Origin: Chloroflexota bacterium
GTDB taxonomy: Bacteria > Chloroflexota > Chloroflexia > JAMDCE01
Assembly: GCA_023489135.1 (NCBI GenBank)
Contig: JAMDCE010000287.1
Location: forward strand, 1 to 11,068
Reading direction: 5' to 3'
DNA length: 11,068 nt
Positions 7,255 to 11,068 of this stretch are shown here, one piece after another. The notes below the pieces were generated by a model. It made no database searches. It saw only the letters and a list, made by a program, of their open reading frames with translations, and was not told the DNA's origin. Every line of letters starts with the position of its first letter. Position 1 is the stretch's first letter. The position numbers and the translations under genes are program-made.

Positions 7255-7328
7255 GCCGACAGCCGCAGACAGGTTCATGCGTTCTACGCGGCCCTCCCGG
7301 CGAGACGGTTAGGTCGGAGAACCCATAA

Positions 7329-7478
7329 ACCCTGGCCCTGAAACTGGGAATACCGGTGGTCGGCCTCAACACGTGGCAATTGGCTCGGGGCGGCGAAGTC
7401 GATGCCGGAGTGATTCCGGTGTCGACGGTCGAGGACGCGGTAGAGGCTGCCGTGGCTCTGTCATCGCGCGATAGTTAG
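7329..7478 (+). pseudogene. C-terminal remnant resembling a TIGR00725/LOG-type (SLOG) protein
   Basis: An open stretch without a start codon reads TLALKLGIPVVGLNTWQLAR then a segment ending AVEAAVALSSRDS and TAG (7476-7478). It resembles the last part of TIGR00725/LOG-like nucleotide-binding proteins, where ALALKLGKPVVGL..W precedes the acidic C-terminal tail. An in-frame TAA at 7326-7328 stands directly before it, and I see no trace of the glycine-rich N-terminal domain in any frame between 7255 and 7328. The most likely reading is a decayed gene whose 5' two thirds were deleted. Family assignment rests on about 50 residues and is tentative. Confidence 0.6.
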
Positions 7479-7555
7479 CCCGAAAGACTTCACCCGCGGC
7501 ACACAAATTGCACCTCGCTCGGTTCAACCACCATTGTGAGTGAGGTGATTACATT

Positions 7556-7849
7556 ATGGCTTCTTTACGTTCGCAGTTTGAGCCGGCCAAGCCTGAAGGA
7601 AGCAAGCTGAGAAAGCGGTTCAGCTGGTTGAACTCCTTCAACGACGAGGAACTTCTCAAGATCAGCCTGTGCACCATCGACGAAGGTGAGAAACAAGCCA
7701 ACGAGGACTATTTCGACCTTTCGCGGCCGGAGCTGGGAGCCATCAGGGGCCGCAGCGGAGCGATAGTCCCCGAGGGTTCGTGCTACATTTCTAAGGGCCG
7801 CGTGGGCGAGAAGTTGTGGAATAAGCTCCTCAACGACTTCGCTCGGTAG
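7556..7849 (+). CDS. Uncharacterised 97-aa protein
   Basis: I do not recognise a named family. The product is basic at the N-terminus (SKLRKRFSWLN), has a central ISLCTIDEGEKQANEDYFDLSRPELG segment and ends in a Lys/Arg-rich tail (KGRVGEKLWNKLLNDFAR). It shows no signal peptide or membrane segment, and its two cysteines (near residues 38 and 78) form no metal-binding pair. A real gene is supported by ATG 7556 with GAGGTG (7542-7547) spaced 8 nt upstream, a full-length compact frame and codon use like its neighbours. It stops 5 nt before the end of the convergent ThpR gene, leaving no room for a terminator. Transcription could come from the palindromic promoter at 7219-7254, passing through the gene remnant. 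Confidence 0.75.
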   Translation: MASLRSQFEPAKPEGSKLRKRFSWLNSFNDEELLKISLCTIDEGEKQANEDYFDLSRPELGAIRGRSGAIVPEGSCYISKGRVGEKLWNKLLNDFAR

Positions 7850-7854
7850 ACGGG

Positions 7855-8514
7855 TTAGGACGACAAATCGCGGAACTCGAAATGGGCCAGGCAGGAGTAA
7901 TGAGCGCCCTGGCGAAAGATCTGGCTGCGCATTAGACTTGCCCCTCTTACCACCATGTCAGGGGCGTGGATGGGCGTGGCCGACAGGTCTTTGACAGCCT
8001 GACCTATCAATCGCGTTTCGGCGATGCCGGTGGATTCGCGCACCCTGGCCAGTGTGAGGTGGGGGTTGAAGGGCCTCTTTTCGACCGCAAAACCCAGGGC
8101 GGCCATCTCCGTTTCAACCTGCGCCTGCAGGGACGCCAGGCGCTCCAGGTCGCCCGTCACCCCAACCCAGACAACCCGCGGCCTGCTGAACGACGGAAAA
8201 ACGCCCAGACTTCCCAGGCTCAATCTGAATGGAGAACCACTGCGGAAGGCCCGACCCAAGGCTTCTTCTATTTCCCGAATTCTACCGGCAGGGACGCAGC
8301 CCAGGAACTTCAAAGTAATGTGTATGCCCGCGGGGTTGACCAACTTTAGAGCTTGCTCCGCCGGCCGGGCCCCAGGCAAGCCTGACATACGCCGCTCCAG
8401 CTGCGCCTCGACACCGTCGAGTGCCTGCTTCACCTCATCGGGCAGTTCGACGGCGACGAAAAGGCGTAACTGATCGGACCCGCCGGACAAATCTGGATTA
8501 CCCGTTCTCACCAC
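7855..8514 (-). CDS. thpR: RNA 2',3'-cyclic phosphodiesterase (2H family, ThpR/LigT)
   Basis: This 2H-phosphoesterase opens 2',3'-cyclic phosphate ends of RNA; the E. coli homologue also ligates tRNA halves in vitro. Both catalytic HxT motifs are present: HITLKFLG (His65-Thr67 from the chosen start) and HLTLARVR (His152-Thr154), about 87 residues apart as usual. The core starts at LRLFVAVELPDEV, as in homologues. The start is uncertain: ATG 8556 would overlap the upstream amidohydrolase by 32 nt without a good ribosome-binding site, whereas GTG 8514 or GTG 8511 begins just after that gene's stop, with AGGTG close by. I chose GTG 8514 (219 aa, still longer than the usual 180-190). The close junction suggests translational coupling in a two-gene operon with the amidohydrolase. 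Confidence 0.88.
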   Translation of the reverse strand: MVRTGNPDLSGGSDQLRLFVAVELPDEVKQALDGVEAQLERRMSGLPGARPAEQALKLVNPAGIHITLKFLGCVPAGRIREIEEALGRAFRSGSPFRLSLGSLGVFPSFSRPRVVWVGVTGDLERLASLQAQVETEMAALGFAVEKRPFNPHLTLARVRESTGIAETRLIGQAVKDLSATPIHAPDMVVRGASLMRSQIFRQGAHYSCLAHFEFRDLSS

Positions 8515-8524
8515 TGCACCTGCA

Positions 8525-9373
8525 TCACTCCCCCAGGCCAAGAATTGCTCGCGCATTGTTGCCCAGGAATGCTTCCCTGGTATCAGTCGGCAAATGCTGC
8601 GAACGAATCTCGTTCAGGAAGCGCGTATGGCCTATCAATGGGAAATCCGTGCCGAAGAGGATTCGCCTGATTCCTATGATGTGAGGAACGATCCTGAAAA
8701 TAGACGGACGGTACAGGAACGGAGAGGCCGCGGTATCGTAGTACAGGTTCCTGGATGATTCGGCAACCTCGGGCATGAGCTCATAGAAAGGCAACCCCCC
8801 GCCCCAATGGGCGCACACCAGGCGCAGGTCCGGGAATTGCTTGGCCAGATGATACACGTGCCCGAGCTCAGCCCCTCCCTTCCCCTTGTAATGGTGTCCC
8901 ACCGGTTCAGTAGTGTGTATCAGAATGGGAATCCCGAAGTGAATGGCGGCCTCGACCACGGGATCGATCGCTTCCCTGTCCTCGTTCAGGTCAAACCGCT
9001 GGCCGCTAGGATTCCATTCTCCGATTCCCCTTAGGCCGGCGCTCACGCACCTTTCTATCTCTGCCACGGCTCTTTTTCCCGCCTTGGGCTGAAGCGAAGC
9101 GAAACCGATGAAACGGTCGGGGAACTTGTGAACGGCTTCGATAGTGAAATCATTGTGCTCCACGCAGTTCTCGTGCTGCGACCAGCAAAAGCCCAACAAG
9201 ACGGCCTTGTCCACGCCAGCCTCGTCCATGGATTCGATAACATCTTCGGGGGCAGCTGTTCGCGCCCGAGGATTATCGTAAAGGGTCCTGAACCAATCCT
9301 CGTTCTTCATGAAGCGGCCTCGGTCCTTGCGGACCTCGTCCGGAAAAGTGTGGGTGTGAAAGTCGATTATCAC
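8525..9373 (-). CDS. Amidohydrolase-2 family metal-dependent hydrolase (TIM barrel)
   Basis: The 282-aa protein belongs to the amidohydrolase_2 family (PF04909 type), whose members hydrolyse or decarboxylate ring and carboxylate substrates with a Zn or similar metal. Metal-ligand motifs are in order: DFHTHTFP with His6 and His8, Glu119 in GEWNPSG, His153 in LIHTTEP, His189 in CAHWGGG, and Asp243 in LFGTDFP. The C-terminus carries the family-typical GNNARAILGL. All expected ligands are present, so it is probably active; the substrate cannot be predicted. The start is GTG (complement of 9371-9373) with GGAGG 7 nt upstream. It is the first gene of a two-gene unit with ThpR, driven by an extended -10 promoter on the - strand at 9424-9429. 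Confidence 0.9.
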   Translation of the reverse strand: MIIDFHTHTFPDEVRKDRGRFMKNEDWFRTLYDNPRARTAAPEDVIESMDEAGVDKAVLLGFCWSQHENCVEHNDFTIEAVHKFPDRFIGFASLQPKAGKRAVAEIERCVSAGLRGIGEWNPSGQRFDLNEDREAIDPVVEAAIHFGIPILIHTTEPVGHHYKGKGGAELGHVYHLAKQFPDLRLVCAHWGGGLPFYELMPEVAESSRNLYYDTAASPFLYRPSIFRIVPHIIGIRRILFGTDFPLIGHTRFLNEIRSQHLPTDTREAFLGNNARAILGLGE

Positions 9374-9423
9374 CTGCTCCCCTCCGACCCGAAGGCAAAT
9401 CGTGGTTATTCGATCACCAACCT

Positions 9424-9433
9424 ATTATACCAC
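9424..9433 (-). promoter_or_regulatory. Extended -10 promoter of the amidohydrolase-thpR unit
   Basis: On the - strand this reads GTGGTATAAT: a consensus TATAAT (complement of 9424-9429) preceded by TGG, an extended -10. No good -35 lies at 16-18 nt. Transcription would start near 9417, giving a leader of about 44 nt before the GTG start. It is the mirror image of the element at 9482-9491. Confidence 0.55.
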
Positions 9434-9481
9434 CGACAAGTGTAAGAGTTCAGGCGGCTGTTTATTCTGCAAGAACCGTGT

Positions 9482-9491
9482 GTGGTATAAT
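9482..9491 (+). promoter_or_regulatory. Extended -10 promoter of the MNT-HEPN pair
   Basis: GTGGTATAAT carries a consensus TATAAT at 9486-9491 preceded by TGG; the -35 region is weak. Start of transcription would be near 9498. It is a perfect 10-bp inverted copy of 9424-9433, so the divergent units share the same core promoter sequence. Confidence 0.55.
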
Positions 9492-9565
9492 TCCATCAGG
9501 CCGGTAGGAATGCTGGCGATCGTGCTTTGACGCGGCAGACAGAGAATTGGCATTGGGTCCGCTTT

Positions 9566-9955
9566 ATGCCACAGAAACTGAACGTTCTATATCGCGACGC
9601 AGCCGAGGAATTCGCACACAGGGTGATGTCTTCCTTGGATGACCAGATCGATTCCGTTGTGCTCTACGGCTCGGCAGCAAGGGGCACGGCCAAGAGAGAG
9701 AGCGATATTGACATATTGGTGATAAGTCCAAACCCTGGAACTATCCGAGAGAAGCTAAGTCAGATCCGCAGCGATCTCACTTATGAACGCGACTACACCT
9801 TTTTGATATCCCTGGTTTATCTTAGCACTGCGGAGTTCCGTAAGCTTATCCTGATGGGCTCCCCGTTTGTGCGTGAAGTGGTAGCTCAAGGCGTAATACT
9901 CTATGACAACGGAGCGTTCTCAAGAATACGTCGAGAGACAACTGCAGTTGGCTGA
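9566..9955 (+). CDS. Minimal nucleotidyltransferase (MNT) domain protein, antitoxin-like
   Basis: A small (129-aa) nucleotidyltransferase-fold protein. The signature GS-x10-DxD is intact: Gly35-Ser36 in LYGSAARGTAKRESDIDILV and Asp47/Asp49 as metal ligands. A third carboxylate is not obvious, since the later strand reads FLISLVYLS. In characterised MNT-HEPN pairs such as MntA/HepT, the MNT partner neutralises the HEPN RNase by adding AMP residues to it; that role here is inferred from family and layout. The start is ATG 9566; an in-frame TTG at 9527 is possible but adds residues unlike the family, and neither start has a strong ribosome-binding site. It overlaps the HEPN gene by 53 bp, consistent with coupled expression. 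Confidence 0.85.
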   Translation: MPQKLNVLYRDAAEEFAHRVMSSLDDQIDSVVLYGSAARGTAKRESDIDILVISPNPGTIREKLSQIRSDLTYERDYTFLISLVYLSTAEFRKLILMGSPFVREVVAQGVILYDNGAFSRIRRETTAVG

Positions 9956-10205
9956 CGAGGCGTTGGGCGATGCCGAGTACCTGCTGCAGGACAATAGGCT
10001 GAAGGCAGCGGCCAATAGAGCTTATTATGCGATGTTTCACGCTGTTGAGGCCGCTGTCGCCACCTCGGAGGTGAAAACACCGAAGACCCATGGCGGCGCA
10101 ATTAACCTCTTTGGAAGGCACTTCATCAGAACCGGGATTATGGAGAGAAGGTTTGCCAAAGACCTGCAAGACGCTTATGACCTCAGGCAGCAAAGCGACT
10201 ACTAA
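9903..10205 (+). CDS. HEPN-domain protein truncated by an in-frame stop, toxin-like partner of MNT
   Basis: HEPN domains are four-helix bundles, and in MNT-HEPN pairs they usually act as RNases. The 100 residues present include helix 1 (SQEYVERQLQLADEALGDAEYLL), the family motif NRAYYAMFHA with Arg39 and His46 as the likely catalytic pair, and a third helix ending LRQQSDY. The frame then meets TAA (10203-10205), but the same frame continues with 31 family-like codons to TGA 10299-10301. Homologues continue past SDY with exactly such a helix, so this is most simply a single nonsense mutation removing the last helix of a 132-aa protein. ATG 9903 lies inside the MNT gene with AAGG 11 nt upstream. 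The truncated product may be inactive or unstable. Confidence 0.85.
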   Translation: MTTERSQEYVERQLQLADEALGDAEYLLQDNRLKAAANRAYYAMFHAVEAAVATSEVKTPKTHGGAINLFGRHFIRTGIMERRFAKDLQDAYDLRQQSDY

Positions 10206-10301
10206 ATATATTCGCAGGTTGGGCGTGACGAAGCCAGACTGTCGGTGGAGAAGGCAGCAGTCTTCGTAGCGCAGGTGAAGAAGATACTCGGGATTGCCTG
10301 A
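10206..10301 (+). pseudogene. Cut-off C-terminal helix of the HEPN gene
   Basis: In the same frame as the HEPN gene, immediately after its TAA, the sequence reads IYSQVGRDEARLSVEKAAVF then VAQVKKILGIA and ends in TGA. It is amphipathic, Val/Lys/Glu-rich and matches the usual last helix of HEPN proteins (SDYE..a.V.rEEAe..le.A..F...vk..L). Its conservation without a frameshift suggests the stop is recent. Confidence 0.75.
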
Positions 10302-10348
10302 CAACCCTGGATGCCTCCGGTGGGTGGAGTAGTAGAATGCGCTTCACC

Positions 10349-10367
10349 TGTCACGTGTCACGTGTCA
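10349..10367. repeat. Short tandem repeat TGTCACG next to a promoter
   Basis: Two full copies of TGTCACG and a partial third (TGTCA) abut the -35 hexamer at 10368, placing two CACGTG palindromes (10352-10357 and 10359-10364) 7 bp apart. The position is suitable for a regulator-binding site, but no regulator is known. Confidence 0.45.
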
Positions 10368-10397
10368 TTGACTTCATCAATGTCCCTGTGATACTAT
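10368..10397 (+). promoter_or_regulatory. Promoter upstream of the family-5 solute-binding protein
   Basis: TTGACT (10368-10373) and TACTAT (10392-10397) are 18 nt apart, with TGA before the -10 (extended -10). Transcription would begin near 10404, giving a leader of about 190 nt before ATG 10597. The leader has no plausible gene and no riboswitch class I recognise; ACAATCAG (10444-10451) can pair with CTGATTGT (10509-10516) around an inner domain. Confidence 0.5.
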
Positions 10398-10596
10398 GTG
10401 CACGCCCAAGGGTCTATCCCTAAAGTTATTCCGCAAAATGACGACAATCAGACTGGGCCTAGTTGGGGTGTGGGGTGAGAAAGCGGGCCTCGAGACTCGC
10501 TGGTTGGACTGATTGTGCTCTCTTCTCTCCTAGATCGATCCCTTACGCGGCATGCCTATCGGTGAAGTCTATTGCTTTTGCAGGAGGATGTACCTT

Positions 10597-11068
10597 ATGT
10601 CAAGAACTCTGAGAGCGTTTGTTGGCTTGCTGGCATCAGCCCTCTTGGTGGGCTCACTACTGGCGGGGTGCCAGACGCAAACACCCACGCCCGCACCGCC
10701 TAAGGCGGGCGAATCGAAGACCGAGGCGAAGCCGGCCGAAGCCAAGAAAGCCGAAGCGAAGCCGGCAGCCGAAGCGAAGCCCACGGCTCAGGCCAATAAG
10801 CCCGAGGCTGCCAAGCCCGTCGCGATGGCCCAGTCGGTGACCATCATAATGTCACAAGAGCCGGACACGCTTCTTCAGGGCGTTGGCTCGATGTCGGTTG
10901 CTACTGAGGTCAAAGGCGCAGTCGGAGCGGAGGTCCAGAACGCAGGCTCGGCTAACCTCGTCTGGCGCACCGACAAGAACGAGATAATTCCCGGGATCGC
11001 CGAAAGCGTTCCCACCCTCGAGAACGGAGGAGCCAAGTTCTCCGGCGAGGGCGTGGACAAACACCTCG
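10597..11068 (+). CDS. Extracellular solute-binding lipoprotein, family 5 (peptide/nickel type), 3'-partial
   Basis: This is the start of an ABC-transporter binding protein of the DppA/OppA type, truncated by the window end after 157 codons. Residues 1-24 form a signal peptide ending in the canonical lipobox LLAG-C, with Cys25 as the lipidated residue. Residues 26 to about 77 are a low-complexity Lys/Ala/Glu/Pro linker, encoded by degenerate repeats of GCCGAAGCGAAGCC, that presumably tethers the domain to the membrane. The family core then starts with VTIIMSQEPDTLLQGVGSM and continues to IIPGIAESVPTLENGG, both typical of SBP_bac_5. ATG 10597 has AGGAGG (10582-10587) 9 nt upstream. Transport permease and ATPase genes would be expected beyond the window; the ligand is unknown. 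Confidence 0.9.
   Translation, partial: MSRTLRAFVGLLASALLVGSLLAGCQTQTPTPAPPKAGESKTEAKPAEAKKAEAKPAAEAKPTAQANKPEAAKPVAMAQSVTIIMSQEPDTLLQGVGSMSVATEVKGAVGAEVQNAGSANLVWRTDKNEIIPGIAESVPTLENGGAKFSGEGVDKHL

Noticed and set aside
7255..7328. Frameshifted N-terminal part of the LOG-like gene
   Set aside because: I checked the frame leading into the fragment and looked for the Gly-rich GGGxGTLxE-type motif; none was visible, so a deletion is more likely than a frameshift.
9903..10301. TAA at 10203 as a recoded codon like the fdhA UGA
   Set aside because: Bacteria have no known programmed recoding of UAA to an amino acid; a nonsense mutation is simpler.
10349..10367. CRISPR-like or larger repeat array
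   Set aside because: Only 2.7 copies of a 7-bp unit, with no spacers and no cas genes.

Overview
The window looks like a stretch of a bacterial chromosome of moderately high GC. Shine-Dalgarno starts, sigma70-type promoters, two lipoprotein signal peptides and a bacterial-style SECIS element directly behind a UGA codon all point to Bacteria rather than Archaea. The gene mix suggests an anaerobe: a selenocysteine formate dehydrogenase, a translin-family protein of the archaeal/Chloroflexota type, a K+-insensitive proton-pumping pyrophosphatase and small uncharacterised proteins. My best guess is an uncultured anaerobic Chloroflexota (Dehalococcoidia-like); this is inference from gene content only.

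Left part (1-5991, all on +). It begins inside a formate dehydrogenase catalytic subunit. Its reading frame is interrupted by an in-frame UGA (288-290) exactly at the selenocysteine position, followed by a SECIS-like hairpin. Read as ordinary code, the gene would be wrongly split in two. Next come a translin-family protein, the membrane pyrophosphatase hppA and undecaprenyl-diphosphatase uppP. Formate oxidation and pyrophosphate-driven proton pumping fit low-energy anaerobic metabolism, and uppP recycles the cell-wall lipid carrier. Palindromes sharing AGGGGC...CCCCTAC lie behind the formate dehydrogenase and behind hppA. A 22-bp inverted repeat separates uppP from the convergent gene that follows.

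Middle part (6000-9440). A lipoprotein solute-binding protein of the NMT1/SsuA type lies on the - strand without permease or ATPase genes nearby. Its promoter region is a near-perfect palindrome that reads as the same promoter on both strands. On the + side of it lie a coding remnant resembling the C-terminus of a TIGR00725/LOG-type protein and an uncharacterised 97-aa protein. Two - strand genes follow: an amidohydrolase and, coupled to it, an RNA 2',3'-cyclic phosphodiesterase (ThpR/LigT).

Right part (9440-11068, +). A minimal nucleotidyltransferase (MNT) overlaps a HEPN-domain gene, the layout of MNT-HEPN toxin-antitoxin-like pairs. The HEPN frame carries a TAA stop with 31 further in-frame, family-like codons behind it, so it appears recently truncated. 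After a leader of about 190 nt, a family-5 (peptide-type) solute-binding lipoprotein starts and runs off the window.

The most noteworthy observations are the UGA-Sec formate dehydrogenase, the nonsense-broken HEPN partner, the gene remnant, and two divergent promoters built as inverted repeats. I found no CRISPR array, tRNA, rRNA or insertion sequence.
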